DNA of 6,592 nt from a bacterium. GTDB lineage: Bacteria > RUG730 > JAAEPJ01. Below, piece by piece: positions 1 to 5,935 of the stretch. The translations under genes and the position numbers were made by a program. The notes under the pieces are model-generated. The model saw only the letters and a list, made by a program, of their open reading frames with translations, did no database searches and had not been told where the DNA came from. The DNA is taken from assembly GCA_024222485.1 (NCBI GenBank), contig JAAEPJ010000070.1, positions 1 through 6,592 on the forward strand, given 5' to 3'. Position 1 is the first letter of the stretch, and each line of letters starts with the position of its first letter.

Positions 1-211
1 CAACAGTTTTCCCTGCAAGGTCAGGCAAGATAAGATTCGTTTTTTCTAAGGCTGGAATGGTTTCATTAGCATAGGAAAAACTGTTCATACTAACTGTTAA
101 AAAAGCGATAAATATCGCAAAGCTAGTTCTTTTAATACAAAAGGAGTAAGAGCTTGTAGCTCCTCCTCTATGAAATAACTTTAACCTATCAAGTTTATTT
201 CTGACATTCAT
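1..211 (-). CDS. N-terminal part of a secreted protein, runs off the left edge
   Basis: The frame opens with ATG at 211 and stays open for 70 codons to the window edge. AAAGGAG lies 6 bases before the ATG, a strong ribosome site that supports this start. The protein begins with an unusually long basic leader (about residues 1-28, ending CIKR). A hydrophobic segment follows (about 29-44), then a plausible signal peptidase I site, SYA before NE (48/49). The product is therefore probably exported. Only about 22 mature residues are visible and end LPDLAGKTV. That string resembles the opening of a PASTA domain (VPDLxGKT) and equally the start of a TlpA-like thioredoxin fold (F-LPDLxGKTV). Both would suit the neighbourhood and I cannot choose between them. 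It has its own promoter about 250 bases upstream, so it is probably not part of the helicase transcript. Confidence 0.8.
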   Translation of the reverse strand, partial: MNVRNKLDRLKLFHRGGATSSYSFCIKRTSFAIFIAFLTVSMNSFSYANETIPALEKTNLILPDLAGKTV

Positions 212-224
212 ACTCTTCTCCTTT

Positions 225-256
225 GAAACTTCATTATGCCTTGGCATTGAAGATTC
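225..256 (-). repeat. 32-base imperfect palindrome just upstream of the ribosome site
   Basis: On the transcript strand the arms are GAA-T-CTTCA-ATGCC and GGCAT-AA-TGAAG-T-TTC around a two-base centre AA. This gives 13 paired positions with one T/T mismatch and one two-base bulge. The downstream arm ends next to the AAAGGAG site of the left-edge gene. It could be a protein operator, a hairpin that shields or exposes the ribosome site, or a 5' stabiliser. ATGCC/GGCAT is the most GC-rich element in the whole gap, which argues against a chance AT palindrome. Confidence 0.5.
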
Positions 257-371
257 ATTAATTTCTTCTCATTAACTTTGGTAATATTTTATCTCTCTTT
301 ACCTAAGTCTATTGTATGTAATTAATTTAATATATTTTTATATCTCTTCTATTTATTTTGGAACATTCTCC

Positions 372-407
372 TTCGATTATAAAAAAAACACTAGAAATTC
401 GATTATA
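372..407 (-). repeat. Two copies of a 10-bp direct repeat in the leader
   Basis: TATAATCGAA (minus strand) occurs at 398-407 and again at 372-381, 26 bases apart from start to start. GGAGAAT also occurs twice, before the first copy and directly after the second. The repeats lie inside the predicted 5' leader and are not placed as a -10 element with any recognisable -35. They may be protein-binding sites or a small duplication. Function is unknown. Confidence 0.35.
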
Positions 408-430
408 TTTAAGCAATTCTCCTTAAATAT
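405..430 (-). repeat. 9-bp inverted repeat (stem-loop) in the leader
   Basis: ATATTTAAG and CTTAAATAT pair perfectly across an 8-base loop. It lies about 30-55 bases after the predicted transcription start. The loop holds most of an AAGGAG-like sequence. The stem is AT-rich and weak. It is not followed by a T-run close enough to be a good terminator. Confidence 0.35.
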
Positions 431-467
431 TTATAACTTTCTTACTATTCCCAATCAAAAGAATAAT

Positions 468-496
468 ATATTATTTAAATAACATATCAGAGTCAA
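468..496 (-). promoter_or_regulatory. Sigma-70-type promoter for the left-edge secreted protein
   Basis: TTGACT (-35, 491-496) and TAATAT (-10, 468-473) are separated by exactly 17 bases. This is the best promoter match in the window. The start site would be near 461, giving a leader of about 250 bases before the ATG at 211. A perfect 14-bp palindrome, AATAATATATTATT (462-475), covers the -10 and start region. It could be an operator, but in such AT-rich DNA it may be chance. Confidence 0.6.
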
Positions 497-576
497 GCAT
501 TTTTATATTAAATAAATTATATTTTGAAATTTTTAAAATTTTAGTTGGAAGTCAATATAAACTATAAATCAAATAA

Positions 577-595
577 AAGGTTACAATAAAACCTT
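577..595 (-). terminator. Weak hairpin at the helicase stop codon, possible terminator
   Basis: AAGGTT and AACCTT form a 6-bp stem around a 7-base loop, starting inside the helicase stop codon. TTTATTT follows, which is T-rich but not a clean T-run. The stem can be lengthened by an AAAT/ATTT pairing across a two-base bulge. It is the only terminator-like structure between the helicase and the next promoter, but the low GC makes it weak. Confidence 0.35.
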
Positions 596-3371
596 ATTTA
601 AGACAAAAATCTTTTAGCTCACAATAAAAACAATTGCTTTTATCTTTAAAAAATTTCTCAGACTCTATATTTGTAATAAGAGTTTGAACCTCAGACTTAA
701 CATCTTGGTGATCCACAGGTATTTCCACGCCCTTATCAATCATGGGGTATATTAAAATCATCTCCACAACTTTTTTATTAAAAACAGCTTGGTACGCCTC
801 TCTATAAACATTCATAGAAAAAATATATTTTTCCAAATTAATACGACTGGATGTTTTGTAATCTAGGACACGAACAACTTCTTCTTTGGGGGGATAAGTA
901 TCATCAACCCGATCAATAGTTCCCCTTACAAACCGTTCACCTATCTTCCAGCTAAAGTTTTGTTCTAATGCTATAATATTTTTTACTTGCCAATCATACG
1001 CATTAAACCAAACTAAAAACTTCTGTACTTTCTCATCTAGAATCGGAAAAATATTTTGCCCACATTCACCACGAGTCTCCAAAAATTCATGGACAGCATT
1101 TCCAAAATTAGCAGATGAATTATCTGTTGGAATTTTTAATTCTTTCTTTAAATAATATTTATAAGGGCATTCTTTATATAGTTCTAATTCACTTACAGAA
1201 TAGAAATACTTTATTTTTTTAATAATTGGTTTAGCAATCGCATCATAAAAATGCTGGGTTTGTGGCTTAACACCTACAACATTAGCTATAACTTTTTGCC
1301 AGATATTAGAAGTTCTCGGTTTGTCCGCAAAAATACTAGCTGATTTCTGTGAAACAATATTTTCAAAAAGTTTTTTATTGCTCAAAATTTTTTCAACAAA
1401 TTTATTATATTTACCATAGATCAAGTAACTTCCAAGAAAAAGTTTTTTCTTGGCTCTTGTTACTGCAACATAAAAAATCCGCTCTTCTTCTTCCTTAAAA
1501 TCGGCTGCTAATTTATCCTTTAAAACTAATTTAAACACCTTACTATCTTTTAAAATCAATCCTTTATCATCATCAAAATATAATAAAGGTTGGCGATTAT
1601 TAACAGATGCTCCAGCAACAAAAACTACTGGAAACTCCAACCCCTTAGAAGCATGGACTGTCATTAAAGTCACTGCATTAGGCTTTAGTATCTCATGTGA
1701 CGAAAAAACTGGAAAGCCTTCGCTTGCTTGATTTGCAAAAAAATCCAAAAAGCCTAGAACTGAATAAAAAAGATTATCACGCTCATATACACGTAGAAGC
1801 ATCCGCATTTTTTCGATTGTGTCATTTTGTCTATGATAGTCTGCTGTCTTTAATGTCTGAATATATTTAAAATATTCCAACTTCTCTAAAATATATTCAA
1901 ATAACTCTAAAGTATGTATTTTTTGAGCTTGAAAATCCTTAATTATTGCATTAACAGTATCTGAGGAGATAATTTCTTTAAAAGAAACGGCCAATTCATA
2001 AGGCTCATAACCAAAGATAGGAGATAATAAAAGACGTGCGAAAGCTTCAGTATCTTGAACATTAACGGTCAAACGAAAAATACTCAAAAAATCTAAAGTC
2101 TCAGGTCTCCGACCAAAGGCTGATGCACCAAGAATGATAAAAGGAATCTCATATTTTTCCAATGCTGCTACATATGTCCAAACATTAGACATACTTCTAA
2201 ACAAAATTTTAATATCCTCTGGCAGGGCCCCCTCGCTCACAAGCAACTCAATCTCATTGGCAAAACTTTGAGCCTCTTCTTCAACTGTATCCGATAAAAT
2301 TAAATTAACAGGGGCACCAAGATCTGCTTTAGTAGATAACTTTTGATACAGGGGTAAATCAAAAAATCTATTAATAAATTCTACAATAGAGGCATTCGAC
2401 CGAAAATTTCTTGATAAATTTAAAGAAGAATCTGACTTTCTCAGGCGGTAATCTAACATATTACGGTAGTTAGCATCACGAAAACCATAGATAGATTGAC
2501 CAATATCACCTACTAAAAAATAATTCTCTTTATCTCGCTCTTGCCTTGCAGCGACACTTAACATCCTTAAAACTATATCTTGTGCATTATTCAAATCTTG
2601 ATACTCGTCTATTAAAAGATACTCAATCCCCCTAGCATACTCTTTTAAAATAGCAGGATATTCTTGAAAAGTACGGTAAGTCTCAAGCAGTAAGTCTGCA
2701 AATACAAAATAATTTTCTGAACGCATCCAAGCATCAAATTTATGATAAATATCTGCGATAAATTTGCTTAATGGGGATACTTCTGACCTATCTAAAAATT
2801 TATCTGGGGTAATTAAACGGCTTTTAAGCTGCCCGATAAAGTGAAATATATCTATCAATAAATCATGTGGGCGTTTCAGAAATTCCATCCCCTTAAGGTC
2901 ATAACGATCAAAAAGATCTGCGGACATCTCTAGAAACCGGGTTTTGGCAAAGGTTATATCTACTAACTCAAAGTCCGGATCAAGGTCTATTTGGATAGAT
3001 ATTTCTTTTAAAAAAGAGCTTGCCCAACCATCAATCGTTGAGATCCTAATCAAATGCTTAATCCGCTCACTTTCATTGCCCAAACTAATTTCTGATTCTT
3101 CCTGCAACTTGGCAAGAGCTATAGATATTCTTTCACGCATTTCATAGGCAGCTTTTCGTGTAAAAGTAACGGCTAAAACTTTACTAAAGGCATCTTCAAA
3201 GTCAAGACCTGAATTAAGAAGTTTTTTGAGGATAAAAATATAACGATTAACTAAAACAAAGGTTTTTCCACAGCCAGGTCCTGCGGACAAACAAACAATC
3301 CCTTCAATCGTTTCAATTGCAACTTGTTGCTCAGTAGTAAATTCCAATTTTTTCATCATATTTTCAGCCAC
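594..3371 (-). CDS. UvrD/AddA-type helicase fused to an iron-sulfur PD-(D/E)XK nuclease
   Basis: A 925-residue superfamily-1A DNA helicase, expected to unwind and trim double-strand ends for recombination repair. Visible motifs: Q-motif TTEQQVAI (12-19), Walker A AGPGCGKT (30-37), Ia VTFTRKAA (68-75), Walker B LLIDEYQD (252-259), III GDIGQSIYGFRDA (288-300), IV LSRNFRS, V VTLMTVHASKGLEFP (567-581), VI YVAVTRAKKKL (634-644). The C-terminal nuclease has H761 (GNAVHEFL), D820 (GTIDRVDD), D837 and K839 (LDYKT). C735 together with C914, C917 and C923 gives the C-Xn-C-X2-C-X5-C pattern of 4Fe-4S nucleases such as AddB and Cas4. All helicase and nuclease residues look intact. It is shorter than typical AddA or AddB (about 1,150-1,250), and no partner subunit is present here. 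The start GTG at 3371 has no clear ribosome site; ATG at 3359 or 3356 is equally possible. It lies 31 bases after the reductase, so it is probably co-transcribed. Confidence 0.93.
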   Translation of the reverse strand: MAENMMKKLEFTTEQQVAIETIEGIVCLSAGPGCGKTFVLVNRYIFILKKLLNSGLDFEDAFSKVLAVTFTRKAAYEMRERISIALAKLQEESEISLGNESERIKHLIRISTIDGWASSFLKEISIQIDLDPDFELVDITFAKTRFLEMSADLFDRYDLKGMEFLKRPHDLLIDIFHFIGQLKSRLITPDKFLDRSEVSPLSKFIADIYHKFDAWMRSENYFVFADLLLETYRTFQEYPAILKEYARGIEYLLIDEYQDLNNAQDIVLRMLSVAARQERDKENYFLVGDIGQSIYGFRDANYRNMLDYRLRKSDSSLNLSRNFRSNASIVEFINRFFDLPLYQKLSTKADLGAPVNLILSDTVEEEAQSFANEIELLVSEGALPEDIKILFRSMSNVWTYVAALEKYEIPFIILGASAFGRRPETLDFLSIFRLTVNVQDTEAFARLLLSPIFGYEPYELAVSFKEIISSDTVNAIIKDFQAQKIHTLELFEYILEKLEYFKYIQTLKTADYHRQNDTIEKMRMLLRVYERDNLFYSVLGFLDFFANQASEGFPVFSSHEILKPNAVTLMTVHASKGLEFPVVFVAGASVNNRQPLLYFDDDKGLILKDSKVFKLVLKDKLAADFKEEEERIFYVAVTRAKKKLFLGSYLIYGKYNKFVEKILSNKKLFENIVSQKSASIFADKPRTSNIWQKVIANVVGVKPQTQHFYDAIAKPIIKKIKYFYSVSELELYKECPYKYYLKKELKIPTDNSSANFGNAVHEFLETRGECGQNIFPILDEKVQKFLVWFNAYDWQVKNIIALEQNFSWKIGERFVRGTIDRVDDTYPPKEEVVRVLDYKTSSRINLEKYIFSMNVYREAYQAVFNKKVVEMILIYPMIDKGVEIPVDHQDVKSEVQTLITNIESEKFFKDKSNCFYCELKDFCLK

Positions 3372-3402
3372 TAAAGATACTCAGAATATCAAGTTGCACC
3401 TA

Positions 3403-4287
3403 CTACCGACCCTTAACATATTCACTTGCATATATCCCTGCTTTAGTACCCTCTCCTGCAGCAACAGCTACCTGATATGGAGCACCAGTAATATCCCCAG
3501 CAGCAAAAACCCCATCAATATTCGTCATCTGTTTCGCGTCAACTTCTATATGCCTCAAAGTTTTTTTATCTAGCTCAATACCAAATTTTTGAAACAATTC
3601 AAAAGCACCTTTAGCACCAAGTTCTATAAAAATACCATCTACTTCCAGCTCAGTCTTATCTTCTAAAATAATTTTCTTCACAGAGTTGCCATCACCAGCA
3701 ATTTCAGTAATTTTACCACGCCTAATAACCTCAACATTATCAAAACTTTCATTAAATTCAAGGTTATCTAGAACAAAATATACTTTATTAACAATTTTAG
3801 AAAGTGTATAGACGGCATCAATAGCAGAACTACCATCACCTGTAATAACAACATTTCTCTTTCTAAAAAACATTGCATCACAATCTACACAATAACTAAC
3901 ACCTTTGCCCAAATAATCTTTCTCACCTTTAACATGTAGTTTTTTACGACTGATACCTGTTGCAATTATCACTGCTTTTGCTTTAATAAGCGTATTATCT
4001 TCTAAGGTCAAAGTAAAGGAATCTTCCTCTTTCTCGACTCCGATAACATCTTTTTCCCGAAATTCAACATCAAAAGTCTTCGCATGACTTTTAGATAATT
4101 CCAAAAGTTCAGTGCCAGATTGCTTATCATAAAAACCAAAATAATTCGCGATGCCTGAATTATATAAAGAACTAGACTCTATTCTCCCCAATATTAAAGT
4201 TTTCATTTTCCTACGCGAAGAATAAAGTGCAGCTTGAATACCAGCAACACCTGAACCAATAATAGCGATTTGTGTTTCTATTTGCAT
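3403..4287 (-). CDS. trxB: Thioredoxin-reductase-like FAD flavoprotein lacking the NADPH motif
   Basis: A 294-residue flavoprotein disulfide reductase, expected to reduce the thioredoxin encoded upstream. Seen in order: FAD-binding GSGVAG (11-16), VIIATG (106-111), redox-active CVDC (133-136) followed by the conserved Asp (D137), second Rossmann glycine motif GDGSSA (150-155), and the C-terminal FAD motif VFAAGD (260-265). It is somewhat shorter than E. coli TrxB (321). The oddity is the stretch after the second Rossmann motif. Where NADPH-dependent enzymes have HRRxxxR, this protein has LDNxxxN (173-179), so all the basic residues that hold the 2'-phosphate are gone. Asp174 would suit NADH; a ferredoxin-dependent relative is another option. 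The ATG at 4287 fits the family N-terminus, but the ribosome site is weak (AGAAGAA, about 11 bases upstream). Disulfide reductase of the TrxB family is certain; the donor is not. Confidence 0.92.
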   Translation of the reverse strand: MQIETQIAIIGSGVAGIQAALYSSRRKMKTLILGRIESSSLYNSGIANYFGFYDKQSGTELLELSKSHAKTFDVEFREKDVIGVEKEEDSFTLTLEDNTLIKAKAVIIATGISRKKLHVKGEKDYLGKGVSYCVDCDAMFFRKRNVVITGDGSSAIDAVYTLSKIVNKVYFVLDNLEFNESFDNVEVIRRGKITEIAGDGNSVKKIILEDKTELEVDGIFIELGAKGAFELFQKFGIELDKKTLRHIEVDAKQMTNIDGVFAAGDITGAPYQVAVAAGEGTKAGIYASEYVKGR

Positions 4288-4319
4288 AATTTATAAAATT
4301 TTCTTCTTTTATCATTCTT

Positions 4320-4328
4320 ATCATAACA
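4320..4328 (-). promoter_or_regulatory. Possible extended -10 promoter for the reductase
   Basis: TGTTATGAT matches the extended -10 form TGnTATaaT with one or two changes. There is no recognisable -35 at 16-18 bases upstream. A start near 4313 would give a short leader of about 25 bases before the ATG at 4287. The reductase may instead be read through from the thioredoxin promoter, since no clear terminator separates the two genes. Confidence 0.3.
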
Positions 4329-4363
4329 ACTTTGAGTACCTAGATAGTTCCCAAGACAACCTC

Positions 4364-4410
4364 AAATTTATCAAACCACAATACCTAGAAAAGATACTCT
4401 TGATAAATTT
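4364..4410 (-). repeat. 11-bp perfect inverted repeat between thioredoxin and reductase genes
   Basis: AAATTTATCAA (4364-4374) and TTGATAAATTT (4400-4410) are perfect reverse complements separated by 25 bases. The region also holds two direct copies of TACCTAGA (4337-4344 and 4382-4389) and a further GAGTA/TACTC pair (4334-4338 and 4395-4399) that would compete with the main stem. This looks like a structured leader or an operator pair rather than a terminator, as no T-run follows. Confidence 0.45.
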
Positions 4411-4418
4411 AAGCTTTA
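4406..4418 (-). repeat. 13-bp repeat, copy 1 (second copy at 4882-4894)
   Basis: TAAAGCTTAAATT (minus strand) appears here, upstream of the reductase gene. It appears again at 4882-4894, upstream of the thioredoxin gene, in the same orientation. The second copy ends one base before a perfect TTGACA. Two identical sites before two genes of one redox pathway suggest a shared regulator, though the core AAGCTT is itself palindromic and the flanks are AT-rich. Confidence 0.35.
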
Positions 4419-4446
4419 CTAATGTATAACAATTTAAAAGCTTAAA
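4408..4446 (-). repeat. 10-bp perfect inverted repeat after the thioredoxin gene
   Basis: TTTAAGCTTT (4408-4417) and AAAGCTTAAA (4437-4446) are perfect reverse complements around a 19-base spacer. One arm shares three bases (4408-4410) with the neighbouring 11-bp inverted repeat, so both stems cannot form in full at once. This is the arrangement expected of alternative RNA structures. Each arm holds an AAGCTT site. Confidence 0.45.
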
Positions 4447-4485
4447 AACTAAAACTTAGAATAAAGCTCTTTTTATCATTTTTAA

Positions 4486-4806
4486 TTAAAGATGCTTTTC
4501 AATAAAACTAACAAGCTCTTCTTTCCCCATAGCACCTGTTAAGACTGTCTTTTTTTCTCCCTTAACAAAAGCTATTAAAGTAGGAATACTCATAACTGAA
4601 TATGAGCTAGTAGTATTAGGAGATTCATCAACATTAATTTTAACAAAATTACATTTCCCTTCATACTCTGCTGCCAACTCTTCAAAAACTGGAGCTAATA
4701 CTTTACAAGGTCTACACCAGTCTGCAAAAAAATCCACAATAACCGGAACTTCTGACTTTTGAAGTTCATCCTTAAAATTTTCATCATTCCAATACAATAC
4801 ACTCAT
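4486..4806 (-). CDS. trxA: Thioredoxin
   Basis: A 106-residue cytoplasmic thioredoxin of standard length with no signal peptide. It reduces protein disulfides and is recharged by a thioredoxin reductase, probably the flavoprotein encoded next. Visible: buried Asp25 in VIVDFFADW, active site WCRPC (C31 and C34), the cis-proline loop SIPT (Pro75), and the C-terminal helix. The active site has Arg where most thioredoxins have Gly (WCGPC), which may shift redox potential or partner choice. The start ATG at 4806 has a strong AAGGAG site 7 bases upstream. The gap to the reductase is 198 bases and holds no clear terminator, so a joint transcript is possible. Confidence 0.96.
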   Translation of the reverse strand: MSVLYWNDENFKDELQKSEVPVIVDFFADWCRPCKVLAPVFEELAAEYEGKCNFVKINVDESPNTTSSYSVMSIPTLIAFVKGEKKTVLTGAMGKEELVSFIEKHL

Positions 4807-4881
4807 TAGACACTCCTTCTATCCTTTTTATCTTACAAAAACTATTCATTTAACCCAGTAATTTAAACTAAATCTGTCAAT

Positions 4882-4894
4882 AATTTAAGCTTTA
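4882..4894 (-). repeat. 13-bp repeat, copy 2, next to an orphan TTGACA
   Basis: This is the second copy of TAAAGCTTAAATT, identical to 4406-4418. It sits one base upstream of TTGACA (4875-4880) in the thioredoxin leader, where an activator site would lie. See copy 1 for the comparison. Confidence 0.35.
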
Positions 4895-4941
4895 AAACAT
4901 TCTTTAACTCAAATTAAAGGGTACAATTTACTTCTTCTATT

Positions 4942-4970
4942 ATCTTAGCGGAACAAAAGATTTTAAGCAA
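4942..4970 (-). promoter_or_regulatory. Possible promoter for thioredoxin
   Basis: TTGCTT (4965-4970) and TAAGAT (4942-4947) are spaced by 17 bases. The start would be near 4935, with a leader of about 130 bases. A perfect TTGACA also occurs closer to the gene (4875-4880) but has no good -10 at 16-18 bases, the best being TTAAAT at 21. Either could drive trxA. Confidence 0.35.
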
Positions 4971-5017
4971 ATAATTCCTTAATAATATCTTTTAAATTTC
5001 CTTTCAAATATCATCTT

Positions 5018-5767
5018 TCAATGTTGAGAAACATGTGTTCCAACTATTATCTTAATTTTTTGTTTTTTTGTTAAAATTACATCATACTCAGGCATTTGTG
5101 ATAAGACAATATCTTGTTTATCCTCTTCTTCCATAAGTTGATAAGTAATTTGAAAATCAAGCTGATGGTCCGTAAAAATATCCTCAGCTTTCTCTAAAAA
5201 CAACCCTTCAACTTTTGGCATCAATTTAATGTCTCCAGAAGGTTCTCCCTTAGAAATTTTCAAATTTACAATAGAGCCTTTTCCTGCCAAAGAGCCACCA
5301 TTTGGTGATTGTTTAGCAATAGCCCCTGCTTTAATAACTAAAGAATAAATATATTCTTCTTGCCCAATAATTGCACCATTATTTTTCAATGTAATTTCTG
5401 CAACACGCTGAGGCATACCAAGGACATTAGGAACTTCAATACTCTCATTACCTTTACTAATAACCAATTTTATTATTTTAGTAGACCTTACAATAGATTT
5501 CGCTGCAGGATATTGGCTTACTACAGAACCTGACGAAACCTTTCTAGAATAAATTTTGCTATCAATCTTAGGAACTAGCTTAACCTTGCTCAATTCTATT
5601 TCTGCTTCTAGCAATGTTAGGTTCTCAACTAGAGGGACAGTGACTTCTGGTTGCCAATGAACAATTTTTCCTATAAAAAAATCACTTATAAAAATAAAAC
5701 ATACAAATAGTATAAAAAATATAATAATATTTAAAATTCTTTGTTTATATTTATAAAAACTTATCAA
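5018..5767 (-). CDS. Membrane-anchored protein with three PASTA domains, no kinase
   Basis: A 249-residue protein with a basic N-terminus, one hydrophobic helix (about 12-33) and an outer part made of three PASTA repeats: about 41-106 (VPLVENLTLLEA), 109-174 (VPNVLGMPQRVAE) and 178-243 (MPKVEGLFLEKAE). Each ends in the usual K-(I/L)-x-(I/V)-x-(K/V)-G strand. PASTA domains bind muropeptides or beta-lactams in Ser/Thr kinases and penicillin-binding proteins; here no kinase or transpeptidase is attached. The topology is probably cytoplasmic N-terminus, PASTA domains outside. The start is TTG at 5767, with GGAG 5 bases upstream and no in-frame alternative nearby, so the TTG start is well supported. 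The gene has its own promoter and is separated by over 200 bases from both neighbours. The domain assignment is firm; the role is a guess (cell-wall sensing or assembly). Confidence 0.88.
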   Translation of the reverse strand: MISFYKYKQRILNIIIFFILFVCFIFISDFFIGKIVHWQPEVTVPLVENLTLLEAEIELSKVKLVPKIDSKIYSRKVSSGSVVSQYPAAKSIVRSTKIIKLVISKGNESIEVPNVLGMPQRVAEITLKNNGAIIGQEEYIYSLVIKAGAIAKQSPNGGSLAGKGSIVNLKISKGEPSGDIKLMPKVEGLFLEKAEDIFTDHQLDFQITYQLMEEEDKQDIVLSQMPEYDVILTKKQKIKIIVGTHVSQH

Positions 5768-5905
5768 TTTTACTCCATCAAATAATCTTAAAAATACTTC
5801 CTATAATTAAAATTCATAAAACTATTAAATACCCAGATCAAAACTTAGTATATAAAGAATAATTTTCACCCATTAAAAACTTAAAAAATTCAACTTTGAT
5901 ATCAT

Positions 5906-5924
5906 AATGTTAATATTTAACATT
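5906..5924 (-). promoter_or_regulatory. 19-bp palindrome overlapping the PASTA gene promoter
   Basis: AATGTTAAATATTAACATT consists of two 8-bp perfect arms around a 3-base centre. It covers the -10 box and the adjoining half of the spacer of the predicted promoter, the classic position of a repressor site. I do not recognise the regulator. Confidence 0.45.
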
Positions 5925-5935
5925 TTAAATGACAA
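5907..5935 (-). promoter_or_regulatory. Promoter upstream of the PASTA protein gene
   Basis: TTGTCA (-35, 5930-5935) and TAACAT (-10, 5907-5912) are spaced by 17 bases. The start would be near 5900, leaving a leader of about 130 bases before the TTG start at 5767. Other partial matches exist nearby (TTGATC with TATGAA, 17 apart) but are weaker. Confidence 0.45.

Larger units (their letters stand above)
212..593. other. Intergenic region: leader and promoter of the left-edge gene
   Basis: These 382 bases hold no convincing gene. Read on the minus strand they contain, in order: the tail of the helicase transcript with a weak hairpin, a near-consensus promoter, and a leader of about 250 bases. 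The leader carries a 9-bp stem-loop, two copies of a 10-bp direct repeat, and a 32-base imperfect palindrome touching the ribosome site. Base composition is extremely AT-rich, so short palindromes alone mean little. The longer ones are listed separately. I recognise no known riboswitch consensus. Confidence 0.6.

Noticed and set aside
150-162. GAGCT/AGCTC hairpin near 150-162
   Set aside because: It lies inside the signal-peptide coding region, the stem is short, and it is explained by codon sequence.
327-416. 29-codon leader peptide frame on the minus strand, starting TTG after AAGGAG
   Set aside because: The ribosome site is only two bases from the TTG, too close to be used, and the product has no recognisable pattern of regulatory codons.
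462-475. Perfect 14-bp palindrome AATAATATATTATT as a PerR- or Fur-type box
   Set aside because: It consists only of A and T and does not match the PerR consensus spacing well. Chance is likely in this composition, so it is only mentioned under the promoter.
2944-3147. 67-codon frame on the plus strand
   Set aside because: It lies wholly inside the helicase coding region on the opposite strand, has no ribosome site and resembles no protein family. It is a shadow of the real gene.
4875-4880. Perfect TTGACA upstream of trxA as a promoter
   Set aside because: No acceptable -10 lies 16-18 bases downstream. It is mentioned only as an alternative in the trxA promoter entry.
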